From a virus, in IMG/VR virus record IMGVR_UViG_3300032562_000003, positions 186,001-250,000 of that record: DNA of 64,000 nt; one strand, 5' to 3'. The notes under the pieces were generated by a model. It was given only the letters and a program-made list of their open reading frames with translations, was not told the DNA's origin and searched no databases. Made by a program: the position numbers and the translations under genes. Positions 1 through 9,462 of the stretch are shown piece after piece. Position 1 is the first letter of the stretch; each line of letters opens with the position of its first letter.

Positions 1-11
1 ATTAGAAACAT

Positions 12-212
12 ATGAACTCTAAAGAATTAGACATCAAACCTGGAATGAAGATTAAATTTGATGGACCATGGTGGAATAATAAAGATATACACTATACTGT
101 AGTAGAAGCATCCTGGTATAACAAAGAAAAGGAATCTACCGCAGTACAACTCAAGCTTGAGGAAATTGATCATATTACAGTTGTTTCTAGAAACGGTATA
201 AAGATTGTATGA
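12..212 (+). CDS. small hypothetical protein
   Basis: A 66-residue protein that I do not recognise. It is basic-acidic mixed, with no membrane segment, Cys motif or signal peptide. Its stop overlaps the ATG of the next gene (ATGA-type coupling at 209-212), so it is probably the last visible member of an operon that begins before the window. The upstream context is cut off. Confidence 0.6.
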   Translation: MNSKELDIKPGMKIKFDGPWWNNKDIHYTVVEASWYNKEKESTAVQLKLEEIDHITVVSRNGIKIV

Positions 213-1150
213 GTGACATAGTAGACATTGCCGACTTAGACGTAATCTACTTAAGTTACGATGAACCCCAGAAAGAGGAATTCTGGCTCAAGATTAAGAA
301 CATGGTTCCGTGGGCCAAGAGAGTCGATGGAGTAAAGGGCAGCGATGCGGCACACAAGGCAGCAGCAGAAGCTTCCGACACTGAACGCTTCATTCTAATT
401 GACGGTGACAATCTTCCTAACGAAGACTTCTTCAACATTCAGTTAGATTTTACAGATAAGGATCCTAGCTACAAGTTAGCACAATATCGTTGGCGAGCTA
501 TTAATGCTATTAACGGTCTTCGTTACGGTAACGGTGGTATCTCTAGCTGGACTAAGACATATGTAGCGAACATGCACACACATGAAAGTTCAGACGGTGA
601 TCCAACCACTACGGTAGATTTCTGCATGGATTCCAGTAACAATCTGTATTGGGCAATGCACGACTGTTATTCAGTAACTTACCCAAACTATACCCCTTTC
701 CAAGCCTGGAGAGCCGGATTTAGGGAGGGCGTAAAGATGGTTCTCGATAAGGGTGCAAAGCCCAGCATTGATGATTTTAAAGCTAGAGTGTCAAGTCGCA
801 ATCTAAACAATCTGACAATCTGGCACAACGTAGGTGCGGACGTAGAGAATGGTTATTGGGCAATATACGGTGCTCGGCTCGGAACGCAGATGACGATGCT
901 GACTGACTGGGATCACACCAATGTCATGTGGTTCGACAACTTTCCTGAGTTATGGGACAAGCACAAGAATAATCCGCATCATTACGCAGAAGTTATCGGA
1001 GAAGAACTTCAAGACAAGTTGGATTTGCCAATCTGTACGCTAAGTGCAGACCAAAGTAAGTTCTTCAAGAGACATTATAATGCAGATAAGTATAATTTAG
1101 GTCCTTTAGTTAAAGAGATGGACGTGATTCGTAAAATTGAAGGATGGTAA
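209..1150 (+). CDS. glycosyltransferase-like / repeat-module protein
   Basis: A 313-residue protein starting inside the stop of the previous gene. The N-terminal part (DVIYLSYDEP, RVDGVKGSDAAHKAAAEAS, then FILIDGDN around residue 75) resembles the nucleotide-sugar-binding half of GT-A glycosyltransferases, with GDN in the place of a DxD motif. It is clearly homologous to the C-terminal module of the 846-residue protein at 14063-16603 (shared RVDGVxGxxAAxxAAAEAS and FxxWRxxFREGVK). Such proteins occur in marine T4-like phages, usually without a proven function. It opens the glycan cassette and is followed 3 bp later by a radical SAM gene. Glycosyl transfer is inferred. Confidence 0.6.
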   Translation: MSDIVDIADLDVIYLSYDEPQKEEFWLKIKNMVPWAKRVDGVKGSDAAHKAAAEASDTERFILIDGDNLPNEDFFNIQLDFTDKDPSYKLAQYRWRAINAINGLRYGNGGISSWTKTYVANMHTHESSDGDPTTTVDFCMDSSNNLYWAMHDCYSVTYPNYTPFQAWRAGFREGVKMVLDKGAKPSIDDFKARVSSRNLNNLTIWHNVGADVENGYWAIYGARLGTQMTMLTDWDHTNVMWFDNFPELWDKHKNNPHHYAEVIGEELQDKLDLPICTLSADQSKFFKRHYNADKYNLGPLVKEMDVIRKIEGW

Positions 1151-1153
1151 AAT

Positions 1154-2551
1154 ATGTCAAATAATGGTTATCAACAACATTTAGAAAATGTTAAAAATGA
1201 ACTAGATTCTGTTAGCAAAACATTCTGTGCTGCTAAGTGGAAACAAGTAACTATGCATCTACAAAATGGACACACGCATAGTTGCCACCATCCTAAAACG
1301 CATCATGTTCCTGTACAAGAAATTCAAATAAATCCTACTGCACTGCACAATAGTAATTATAAAAAATTACAAAGGAAGATGATGCTTGAAGGTGAGCGTC
1401 CAGCAGAATGTGATTATTGCTGGCGAGTAGAGGATCAAGGTGATAGCCATAGTGACAGAATATACAAGAGTGCAGATAAATGGGCTAATCCTTTTATACA
1501 GGATATCGCCAATAAGCCATGGGATGATGATGTTGATCCAAGCTATGTAGAAGTAAGCTTTGGTAATGTATGCAATTTCAAATGCAGTTATTGTGCACCT
1601 CATATCAGTAGTCAATGGATGGAAGAGATCGAACGGTTCGGACCTTATCCTACCACAGATAGGTTCAATAATCTAGATTGGTTGAAAAGCCAAAATATGA
1701 TGCCTATTCTCAATAGAGAAGAAAATCCATATGTAGAGGCTTTCTGGAAGTGGTGGCCAAAGATGTATAATAGTCTACAGCACTTCAGAATTACCGGAGG
1801 CGAGCCGCTACTAAACAAGAACACCTTCAAGGTGCTGGATTATATCATCGATAACCCTAATCCAAATCTAGAAGTTGCCATCAATACGAACATGAATGTT
1901 CCTGATGATATTTTCAATAGGTTCTTAGAAAAGATCAAGATAATATCTGAAGAAAAAAAACTGAAAAACATCAAGATATTCACAAGTGCTGAAGCACACG
2001 GTAAACAGAGTGAGTATATCAGGTTTGGCATGAACTATGAGCGTTGGCTAACTAATATTCATAAGACTTATAGAGAAGTTCCGGGTATACAGTTTACTAT
2101 CATGAGTACCTATAACTTTCTAAGTATAACTTCATATATTCCATTCCTCAAGGATATCTTAGATATCAAGAAAGAATATCATCGTTGGGATGATGTAAGA
2201 ACTCCTATGCTATTAGATATTCCTTATCTTAGATTTCCAACTCATCAGGCAGTATTCATCATAGAGCCTGAACAACTTCAGATGATCTACGATCAGGTGA
2301 CATTCATTTATCAAAACATAGAAAACAAAAACTGGTACGGTACTGCAAATCGCGGCTTTTTTGAACATGAGGCTGACAAGTTAAAACGAATCTATAACCT
2401 CACTAAAGATGATGTGGTTAATGAATGGACAAACACGAATCGCAAGAACTTCATCACTTTCGTTGATGAGCATGACACGCGCCGTGGTACGAATTTCTTA
2501 GAAACATTCCCTGAATATGAGAATGTTTATTATAAGTGGAAGAATATGTGA
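1154..2551 (+). CDS. radical SAM protein
   Basis: A 465-residue protein with the radical SAM signature C-x3-C-x2-C (CNFKCSYC, Cys about 140, 144 and 147), which in this superfamily binds a 4Fe-4S cluster that cleaves S-adenosylmethionine. A downstream RITGGEPLL stretch matches the GGEP motif that contacts the SAM amino group. An extra CDYC pair near residue 90 and several N-terminal His residues could hold another metal. This pattern matches radical SAM/twitch-domain proteins found in phage and bacterial polysaccharide clusters. The substrate is unknown; the neighbours suggest a sugar or a lipid/sugar conjugate. It ends in TGATG overlap with the next gene, indicating one operon. Confidence 0.8.
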   Translation: MSNNGYQQHLENVKNELDSVSKTFCAAKWKQVTMHLQNGHTHSCHHPKTHHVPVQEIQINPTALHNSNYKKLQRKMMLEGERPAECDYCWRVEDQGDSHSDRIYKSADKWANPFIQDIANKPWDDDVDPSYVEVSFGNVCNFKCSYCAPHISSQWMEEIERFGPYPTTDRFNNLDWLKSQNMMPILNREENPYVEAFWKWWPKMYNSLQHFRITGGEPLLNKNTFKVLDYIIDNPNPNLEVAINTNMNVPDDIFNRFLEKIKIISEEKKLKNIKIFTSAEAHGKQSEYIRFGMNYERWLTNIHKTYREVPGIQFTIMSTYNFLSITSYIPFLKDILDIKKEYHRWDDVRTPMLLDIPYLRFPTHQAVFIIEPEQLQMIYDQVTFIYQNIENKNWYGTANRGFFEHEADKLKRIYNLTKDDVVNEWTNTNRKNFITFVDEHDTRRGTNFLETFPEYENVYYKWKNM

Positions 2552-3336
2552 TGCGTGTAGCACTATGCATAAGTGGTCAGCCGAGGACATGGAAAAAGAC
2601 ATATTCAAATTGGATAGAACATTTGTTACCTAATGTAGAGAAAGATATTTTCTTTCATCTATGGGATTATAATACTTTACCTACGATAGTATTACAGTCT
2701 GGTGTCCGTTCCCTCAAAGACGTACATATCACTGAAGAAGAAAAACAAGATATCATAGATACATATCAGCCAAAGAAATACAAGTTTGATAATAGAAATG
2801 TCAATCCAACACTGTTCGACAAAGATCCTAGTATACTAACTGAGTATGTGAATAATCCGATAGGATGGTGGTGTAGAAGCCAGTATTATAGTATATATTA
2901 TGCTGCTAATCTAAAACGACAATATGAGATCGAACACAACTTCGAATATGATGTTGTGTTTAGGATGCGGACTGATCTATACTTCATGGAAAATCTAAAC
3001 ATGCCCCGTGAAGTTCGTCCCAACTGTTTATATTCTAAGAGCAACGGATACGTGGATAATGTAGAATCATTTATGATCGGTGACACGTTTCATTTTGCTG
3101 ATAGCTATACGTATGACCAAGCAGCAGAATTTATTCATTCATTGCAGTTTATCGATAGTAATCATGTGGTGCCCCCGCACATACAATGTCCCCCGCCGGC
3201 GCCGGAAGTTGCACTATATCCTTTTTTATGTGCTAGTGGAATAAAAAACGTCAGTTGTCCTCAGAGTATAAAGATATTGAGAAGCCAAGAATATCTTGAT
3301 ATCAAGAAAGAGTTAGCATCATATGAAGTCATATAA
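2551..3336 (+). CDS. glycosyltransferase-like protein, copy 1 of 3
   Basis: A 261-residue protein beginning MRVALCISGQPRTW. I chose ATG 2551 because it overlaps the upstream TGA and aligns with the starts of the two paralogues that follow; an in-frame ATG at 2536 is less likely. The ALCxSGxPRTW opening, the HLWDY segment and the later YDVVFRMRTDLYF segment recur in all three tandem copies (2551, 3323, 4186). These features resemble a family of phage and capsule-locus proteins with a GT-A-like fold, where RxRxD would stand at the nucleotide-sugar site. Transferase activity is inferred from fold-like motifs and context only. Confidence 0.6.
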   Translation: MRVALCISGQPRTWKKTYSNWIEHLLPNVEKDIFFHLWDYNTLPTIVLQSGVRSLKDVHITEEEKQDIIDTYQPKKYKFDNRNVNPTLFDKDPSILTEYVNNPIGWWCRSQYYSIYYAANLKRQYEIEHNFEYDVVFRMRTDLYFMENLNMPREVRPNCLYSKSNGYVDNVESFMIGDTFHFADSYTYDQAAEFIHSLQFIDSNHVVPPHIQCPPPAPEVALYPFLCASGIKNVSCPQSIKILRSQEYLDIKKELASYEVI

Positions 3337-4189
3337 AATAGCAGTGTGTCTGAGCGGAGAGCCTCGCACATGGAACCATTGTAGCGAGAATATACTTGAA
3401 TTTTTCAAGAGTGATATCCATGACATAAAGTTTTTTGGACACACGTGGACAGACAGTGAATACACGAAAGAACATAGATTTTATGGTATAGAGAAATGTG
3501 AATCTTATCCTAAGGACGAGCTATACCAGAATATGATATCAGCTATAAACTACGAAAAATTATTGATCGAAGATAAAACTGTAATCGATGTCACTCCGAT
3601 ACCAAGCGTATTAAGTTTTGATGAATGTACTTTTGGTATGAAAGTAGCAGCTAACCTAGCTAAACCTACAGTATACGTTCACATGAGCTACAGTATCATG
3701 CAGGCTAACTGGCTCAAAACTATGTATGAAATAGAAAATGACATGCGTTTTGATCTAGTTGTCAGAGCAAGGCATGATAGTTATTATACACCGGGTACAA
3801 AGTTTGAGGATTACTTACCAGGTAGAATAGAACCAACTGCAATATATGGTTCGACAAATACATTCCCGATGGAATATTGGCAGAATCATTTTACTGATGT
3901 GTTATTCTTCGGTTCAAGTAGGGTGATGAATACTGTTTGTGATTTTTATAGATACTATAGTACAGGTAAATTCTGGGAATTATTAGATGCTAACTGGAAT
4001 GATCCTTATATAAAAATATGCGGATATAATGTCTGCTTATATAAATGGCTTATGCTAAAGAATATAAGAGTACAAGAAACAAACCTAATATTTAACACTT
4101 ATATATTTAGGAAAAAGGCAGCAGAATTGTATAGTTTACCGCAAGACGCAGATGCAATACTACAAGTAGAAAGAAATCTATTCAGATGA
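3323..4189 (+). CDS. glycosyltransferase-like protein, copy 2 of 3
   Basis: A 288-residue paralogue of the preceding gene: AVCLSGEPRTWNHC at the N-terminus and WLKTMYEIENDMRFDLVVRARHD in the middle align with copy 1 and with the broken copy 3. It overlaps the upstream gene by 14 bp, and its stop overlaps the ATG of the next gene (ATGA), so the three are translationally coupled. The sequences have diverged strongly, which suggests old duplications with different acceptor specificities rather than recent amplification. No signal peptide or membrane segment is seen, so the protein is presumably cytoplasmic. Confidence 0.6.
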   Translation: MKSYKIAVCLSGEPRTWNHCSENILEFFKSDIHDIKFFGHTWTDSEYTKEHRFYGIEKCESYPKDELYQNMISAINYEKLLIEDKTVIDVTPIPSVLSFDECTFGMKVAANLAKPTVYVHMSYSIMQANWLKTMYEIENDMRFDLVVRARHDSYYTPGTKFEDYLPGRIEPTAIYGSTNTFPMEYWQNHFTDVLFFGSSRVMNTVCDFYRYYSTGKFWELLDANWNDPYIKICGYNVCLYKWLMLKNIRVQETNLIFNTYIFRKKAAELYSLPQDADAILQVERNLFR

Positions 4190-5010
4190 AGATTGCTGTG
4201 TGTTTCAGTGGATTGATCAGAACAGGGATAAACTGTTATGTTAACATCACCCGTTACTTAGGAGATATGCTGCCGGATTGTGATTTTTTCCTGCACACCT
4301 GGGATTATGAAACTAATAAACCGTTTGCTAGAACACATTGGAATAATATTCGATTTATTCAACGCCCGGATGAAGCCTTATCTCAAGAAAAATTACAGAA
4401 ATTTATCGAATTATATAATCCGATAAGATACAAAGTAGATAGTTATTCAGAGTTCATGAATAGTCATATGACTAATAACCAATTTCCTATAGTATGGCAT
4501 ACTCTTTGTAGAAGCTTTGAGCTTTAAAGGCAGTACGAGATAGAGAACAATTTTAAATATGATGTAGTCATAAAGATCCGTCCTGATGTTATATTTCCTA
4601 CAGCTAAAAACTTTGGAAGTGAGCTATCTAACATAGACTTATCCAAATCGACGATTTATAGTGACCCGCACTGTGATAATATATTAGCTGATGTTTTTTG
4701 GGTTACAAACAGCAATGTTGCTGATATTATGATTGATCTGGTCAAAGAGCCTGGACACTCAGTGCATGATTCATCTGCTGCATTAAACAGATTTTTACAA
4801 AATAGGGGAATTATAAATCAACCATTGAGCAAAACTAATTTAGTTTGTTACACGATATATCGTTATGAGTCTTATATGTTTGATCCTATGACAAATTTTC
4901 GTGAGTGTTTTATGAATGATTTAATACATTATAGTTCTATATCAGAAGAAGAAATATATAAGGTTTTTCGGGATAACAATGAGAATAAATTATACGGAAC
5001 AATAAGATGA
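4186..5010 (+). pseudogene. glycosyltransferase-like protein, copy 3 of 3, interrupted by in-frame TAA
   Basis: The reading frame opens with KIAVCFSGLIRTG and runs 113 codons to a TAA at 4525-4527. The same frame then stays open to 5010. Right after the stop it reads RQYEIENNFKYDVVIKIRPD, which aligns with KRQYEIEHNFEYDVVFRMRTD of copy 1 and WLKTMYEIENDMRFDLVV of copy 2. The stop sits exactly where both paralogues have Lys (AAA), so a single A-to-T change explains it. The downstream part has codon use and length expected for a real gene, so the lesion is recent or is a sequencing error. Readthrough is possible but nothing in the sequence demands it. An ATG at 4729 could restart translation. 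Confidence 0.75.
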
Positions 5011-5801
5011 TTGATTTTTTATATGCTAACGGATGTAGCTGGACAGCAGGAAACGGTATCGATGATGATCCGAGCTTATCAAACATACCATTAATAGAAA
5101 GATGGAACTATTTTTTGAAATGTGCCTGGCCGTCGGTAGTCGCAGAAAAGTTTGGAGTTGATCATATAAATGAAGCTCTTGGTGCAGGAAGCAATGCACG
5201 TATGGTTAGAACTACATGTGACTTTCTACGAAAGTATCCTAAAGAAAAATATAGTTCATTAGTAGTTATGTTAGGCTGGACAACTGTAGATAGGAGTGAA
5301 GTCTATTTACACGAAGGACAGAAAGAGGGGTGGTGTATGTTTAATGCTACGCAGCCGGTAAGTTCGCATGATGTACTCTTTAGACCTGACTTTAGTAATG
5401 ATTATTTAAAACTTATTGATGACTGGCAGAAAGACTATATTTTGAATGTATATTCACTTCGTGCCAATTACATCAGATTTTTTCAAGAAATGTATATTAT
5501 GAAAAATCTATTAGAAAACTTAGGTGTAAAGTACTTGTTTTTTAGTAGTCTGCCGTGGCGAACAGTATGGTTACCGGAATATAAAAAAATTAATATATCA
5601 AAACAATTTGAACAAGAAATTTCAGTATTGCAGAAACCATGCATTCTGAATACACGTTCATGTGATGAATCATTAAATGTGATGAGTCTTTTTTGCGTAG
5701 CTAATCAAATTCCAATGGCTGCTGATCATCATACTATGATAGAAGGTCACAGAAGATGGGCAGAGCATTTATATCAGGAGTTTAATAACATCTATGAATA
5801 A
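5007..5801 (+). CDS. SGNH-hydrolase-like protein, copy 1 of 3
   Basis: A 264-residue protein starting in the stop of the broken transferase (ATGA). It begins MIDFLYANGCSWTAG, an SGNH/GDSL block-I-like segment, followed by ALGAGSNARMVRTT, which matches the block containing the oxyanion Gly and the Asn. A late HHTMIEGHRRWAEHL segment could supply the catalytic His. SGNH hydrolases remove acyl groups from sugars or peptidoglycan, and in capsule loci related proteins may instead transfer acyl groups. It is the first of three adjacent relatives. Esterase or acyltransferase activity is inferred; the acceptor is unknown. Confidence 0.55.
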   Translation: MIDFLYANGCSWTAGNGIDDDPSLSNIPLIERWNYFLKCAWPSVVAEKFGVDHINEALGAGSNARMVRTTCDFLRKYPKEKYSSLVVMLGWTTVDRSEVYLHEGQKEGWCMFNATQPVSSHDVLFRPDFSNDYLKLIDDWQKDYILNVYSLRANYIRFFQEMYIMKNLLENLGVKYLFFSSLPWRTVWLPEYKKINISKQFEQEISVLQKPCILNTRSCDESLNVMSLFCVANQIPMAADHHTMIEGHRRWAEHLYQEFNNIYE

Positions 5802-6597
5802 AGAAAAGATCGTGGTGTGCGGTGATAGTTTCAATGTCGGCATTGGACTAGTTGATATGGAAAAACAACGGTATGGTCAACTTGTCGCAGATAAGTTAGA
5901 ATATGATTTGGTCGTATTAGCTAGGGGCAGTGCGTCTAATTATGCAGTATTCCTCCAAGGTGTATATGCTAGTAAGATGCTGTCCAAACCAAAGTGCGTT
6001 ATTTTATGTGTAACTAGTTATGATAGGATCGAATGGTTAGAAGACGAATTTCAAAAGCATATAACATTAGACCTATCACATTTGAACTACCATCAGTATC
6101 CGCCGCATCATCATGCACAACCGCATCATGATCGACCGTTAGATTTTTATCTAAAAGATGATGCAAGCTATAATCCAAAGTTGCTCACTGAGCAGGTCGG
6201 GGCGATACCTGATTATCTACAGACATTAGAAAAACAAAAGAAAATGCCTAGCGATTATTACCAACGTCTACATTCACAATCACCTGAAAAACTAAAAATG
6301 TTATTAGAACATTATCTAACTGTTTGGTCTAACAATAATATCAAATCTGATTATGATAGAGGGTTGATACTGTCTGCATACACTAGAATAACAAACAGTG
6401 ATATACATTGCTTAGTGCTTGCAAGTGACGATAAGTTCGATGATCTGATACCTAAAAAAGATTTGATACATCATAATTGGGGAGAGCTGACTCTACAATA
6501 TCCTGATACTATAGGAAGTCAGCATGCAGATTATCCAGCACATGAATATACTGCACAGTTGATAATTGAAAGGTTATTAGAGAATGGCTACACCTGA
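5794..6597 (+). CDS. SGNH-hydrolase-like protein, copy 2 of 3
   Basis: A 267-residue protein opening MNKEKIVVCGDSFNVGIGL, where GDSF is a clear GDSL block I. LARGSASNYAVF is the Gly/Asn block. A C-terminal HADYPAHEYTAQLI resembles the D-x-x-H block V that carries the catalytic Asp and His. A His-rich stretch near residue 105 (HHHAQPHHD) is unusual and may be a linker or bind metal. It overlaps the previous gene by 8 bp and the next by 14 bp. No signal peptide is visible, so it probably acts on a cytoplasmic sugar intermediate or assembles onto the virion. Confidence 0.6.
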   Translation: MNKEKIVVCGDSFNVGIGLVDMEKQRYGQLVADKLEYDLVVLARGSASNYAVFLQGVYASKMLSKPKCVILCVTSYDRIEWLEDEFQKHITLDLSHLNYHQYPPHHHAQPHHDRPLDFYLKDDASYNPKLLTEQVGAIPDYLQTLEKQKKMPSDYYQRLHSQSPEKLKMLLEHYLTVWSNNNIKSDYDRGLILSAYTRITNSDIHCLVLASDDKFDDLIPKKDLIHHNWGELTLQYPDTIGSQHADYPAHEYTAQLIIERLLENGYT

Positions 6598-7465
6598 TGA
6601 ATTGATTTTGATAACGAACGGTGATAGCTGGACGTTCGGGTGTGAGATAGTAGATCCTGCTTTAGTACAAAAACATCCAGGTAATCATCTGACTACTATC
6701 GACTATCTTCCTAAGAATGATAGTTATAGATTACCGCGGATATGGCCAACTAAGCTAGCAGAACTATTGAGATGTCGTGTGATAAACCTAGCTGAACCCG
6801 GAGATGATAATGCTAGTATCTTAGCTAGGACGCAAGAATATGTTTTGCACCTACTAAACCAAGGTATAAACCCGGATCGTCTGTTTATCATAGTAGGTTG
6901 GACTACGCCGGAACGCAGAGATTTTTGGTACAAGAGTGATGATGACAAAGAAAGCTACAAGTTTAGGCTCAATCCGCACATGACTGATCATAAACAAAAA
7001 CCATTAGCCAATCTTACTAAAACATATGTATTGAATTTTTGGAATCCTGAAGAATACATTACTAGGTATATTACTACAATATTGAACTTCCAGAATTTTT
7101 GCCTAACGAATAAAATCAGATTCTTAAACTTCAATGCTTTTTATAGATTGAATCAGATTAATATCGATCAGTGGCAAGACATCAATGTTGAAGAACAGAT
7201 AAACTCTTTAGGTTTAGGTAATATCAGTATATCAGATGATGATGTCCGTATCATTCATAAAATAAACTATAACACTATATGGAAAACGATAGATAGTATT
7301 AGGTACTATAACAAAGACATCACTAATAATTCATTCAAGACATATGTAGATGAAAACTGCGGAGAAGCTGGATATACTGGCTGGCATCCAAATGAACTAG
7401 GTCATACTGTTTGGGCTGATGAATTATTAAAATACATACAAGATCATGAGTTACTAAATATTTGA
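6584..7465 (+). CDS. SGNH-hydrolase-like protein, copy 3 of 3
   Basis: A 293-residue protein and the best preserved of the three SGNH relatives: ITNGDSWTFGCE (block I), LAEPGDDNASI (Gly/Asn block) and, near the C-terminus, GWHPNELGHTVWADEL, a block V with an aligned His. All elements expected for a Ser-His hydrolase are visible. It overlaps the preceding gene and stops 1 bp before the cupin gene. Three consecutive diverged copies suggest distinct O-acyl positions or a multi-subunit enzyme; that is inference. Confidence 0.65.
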   Translation: MATPDELILITNGDSWTFGCEIVDPALVQKHPGNHLTTIDYLPKNDSYRLPRIWPTKLAELLRCRVINLAEPGDDNASILARTQEYVLHLLNQGINPDRLFIIVGWTTPERRDFWYKSDDDKESYKFRLNPHMTDHKQKPLANLTKTYVLNFWNPEEYITRYITTILNFQNFCLTNKIRFLNFNAFYRLNQINIDQWQDINVEEQINSLGLGNISISDDDVRIIHKINYNTIWKTIDSIRYYNKDITNNSFKTYVDENCGEAGYTGWHPNELGHTVWADELLKYIQDHELLNI

Positions 7466-7466
7466 C

Positions 7467-7916
7467 ATGAGTATAAATGAAATCAAAACTGTAGTCAAGC
7501 ACTGGGGTCATGAAGTCTGGATAGCAGATGGTGTCAGGACACCATATGCACTAAAGCGTATATTCTTCAAGGCTGGCAATAGAACAAGCTTGCAAGTACA
7601 TCAACAAAAATTCGAAACCAACTATGTTTTTTCCGGTACAGGAACATTGTACATAAGCAAAGAAAAATTTGATGTAGAACATTTTCTATCTAACCCGATG
7701 ACCGCAGAAGAAGTTTCTGAATACGAATCAACGTTTGATATCATTCGACTTGAACCTGGAGTATCATTCGACGTTCATCCGGGCTATGTTCACCGTGTCG
7801 TTGCTATTACAGACCTTGAATTCTTTGAAGCAAGTACAACAGAACTTGATGATGTGATAAGGCTTCAGGATGATCAAAATAGAACGCACGGTAGAATACA
7901 GCATGAGCACCGTTAA
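7467..7916 (+). CDS. cupin, mannose-6-phosphate isomerase type II-like
   Basis: A 149-residue single-domain cupin. The first metal motif (RTSLQVHQQKFETNYVFSG) and the second (GVSFDVHPGYVHRVVAI), followed by LEFFEASTTELDDVIRLQDD, closely match the C-terminal isomerase domain of bifunctional mannose-1-phosphate guanylyltransferase/phosphomannose isomerases. In that family the domain interconverts fructose-6-phosphate and mannose-6-phosphate. Here the domain stands alone and the guanylyltransferase half is absent; the next gene carries a different nucleotidyltransferase. The canonical HxH is replaced by H-Q-Q, so metal binding may be altered. Role: hexose-phosphate isomerisation or binding in the glycan pathway (inferred). 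Confidence 0.7.
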   Translation: MSINEIKTVVKHWGHEVWIADGVRTPYALKRIFFKAGNRTSLQVHQQKFETNYVFSGTGTLYISKEKFDVEHFLSNPMTAEEVSEYESTFDIIRLEPGVSFDVHPGYVHRVVAITDLEFFEASTTELDDVIRLQDDQNRTHGRIQHEHR

Positions 7917-9462
7917 CACAGTAGTTATACCTACAGCCGGTATAGGCTCTAGGATGGGCAATCTGACTAAGAATCTAAACAAAGCACTGTTGCCCTACAA
8001 GAATAAACCGTTTCTATCACACATAATAGATCAGTTTCCCAAAGACACGCACTTCATCATTCCTGTTGGTTATCTGAGCCAGCAGGTTAAAGACTATTGC
8101 ACAGTAGCACATGATGATGTAAATATCACATTTGTTGATATCGATGACTATACCTCTAGTCGGAGTGGTACTGCCTACACACTGAAAAAATGTACTAACC
8201 TATTAGATAAACCATTCTGGTACATACCGTGTGACACTTATTTCGATACAGACTTGATATCAGAGATCAAAGATACAAGTAAAAACTACTATTTCACTAA
8301 ACAGGTAAGTGAAGATTTATCTGACCTATACACTATGTTCAAATTAGACAACTTGACGATCACTGATATGGTGTTTAAAGAACACTGCCCTGCTGATTAT
8401 GTTGCTTTTACTGGCGTGATGTATCTAGGTGATCATGTAGATTTCATCACCCGGTTAACCGAACTAAACAATAATGAGTTTATCTTTGTTATAGAAAAAG
8501 GTGAGTCTATTGTTAACCTAGACAGTTGGATCGATTTTGGCAATATAGAGAGTTATGCGAATGCAGTTAATAGCAGCCAAAAATTTGACTTTAGTAAAGA
8601 AGATGAGATCACCTACATAACCGATTCTAAAGTTATCAAATGGTGGGCGAATAAAACTATCACTGAGAACAAATATAAACGAACGCTAGATCATGATGGA
8701 ATATATCCCGACAATTGCAAGATTGTTGGCAACTATCTAGCATACGATTGGTATTCAGGAAAAACATTATACCAACACAATGATGTTGAGCATTTCAATA
8801 GTCTATTGAATTGGTTAGACAATAATGTCTGGCACCGGGCTGATGTTGACATCAAAGATGAATGCATAGAATTTTATAAAAATAAGACATTAGGTAGGAT
8901 CGAAAAATACTTGACCAAGTATAACACACAAGAAAAGGTTAGCAGTATTAACGGTGTTGACGTAAAGGACTATGCATATTACCTAAACAACATCGACTAT
9001 TCTTATCTTACTGAGACAGTGCAAGCATCTTATATACACGGTGATTTGCAGTTTGATAATATCGTAATAGGTAAAGACTTCAAGCTCATCGATTGGCGCC
9101 CTGATTTTGCAGGTAATACCAACACCGGCGACATATATTATGACTTAGCAAAACTCGCCGGCGGATTCATCATAAATTATAGTAAGATCAAAGAGAACAA
9201 CTTCAAGGTTGATATTAAAAACAATCATGTTACTTTAGAGATTCCTTATATAGATAACCACGAACAGTATTTCACCCTATTAAAAAAGTTTGTGAATGAA
9301 AAACAGTTAGAGTGGAAGAAAGTGGAATTATTGATTCCTATTATATTTTGGAATATGTCTCCATTACATACTAGTCCCTTCGACAAATTTCTCTGGTACT
9401 TAGGTATAAAATTGTTCCAAGAGTATGAAACTAAATACTCTAGCAATGAAGCAGTTTTATAG
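7903..9462 (+). CDS. sugar/alcohol-phosphate nucleotidyltransferase fused to a choline-kinase-like domain
   Basis: About 519 residues from ATG 7903 (an upstream in-frame ATG at 7870 is deep in the cupin gene). Residues 1-230 are a GT-A nucleotidyltransferase: VVIPTAGIGSRMGNLTKNLNKAL is the signature G-x-G-x-R...K loop, and IPCDTYFD supplies the metal Asp. Residues from about 240 form an aminoglycoside-phosphotransferase/LicA-like kinase domain with YIHGDLQFDNIVI (Brenner-type catalytic loop) and LIDWRPDF (DxD/DFG equivalent). The family combination is LicC-LicA-like: phosphorylate a small alcohol or sugar, then activate it as a CDP/NDP derivative. Which substrate is used cannot be read from the sequence. 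It overlaps both neighbours. Confidence 0.75.
   Translation: MSTVNTVVIPTAGIGSRMGNLTKNLNKALLPYKNKPFLSHIIDQFPKDTHFIIPVGYLSQQVKDYCTVAHDDVNITFVDIDDYTSSRSGTAYTLKKCTNLLDKPFWYIPCDTYFDTDLISEIKDTSKNYYFTKQVSEDLSDLYTMFKLDNLTITDMVFKEHCPADYVAFTGVMYLGDHVDFITRLTELNNNEFIFVIEKGESIVNLDSWIDFGNIESYANAVNSSQKFDFSKEDEITYITDSKVIKWWANKTITENKYKRTLDHDGIYPDNCKIVGNYLAYDWYSGKTLYQHNDVEHFNSLLNWLDNNVWHRADVDIKDECIEFYKNKTLGRIEKYLTKYNTQEKVSSINGVDVKDYAYYLNNIDYSYLTETVQASYIHGDLQFDNIVIGKDFKLIDWRPDFAGNTNTGDIYYDLAKLAGGFIINYSKIKENNFKVDIKNNHVTLEIPYIDNHEQYFTLLKKFVNEKQLEWKKVELLIPIIFWNMSPLHTSPFDKFLWYLGIKLFQEYETKYSSNEAVL

Noticed and set aside
4525-4527. Alternative genetic code (TAA recoded)
   Set aside because: Many well-defined genes in the window end in TAA, for example the UvsY and MoxR genes, so a general recoding is not supported.
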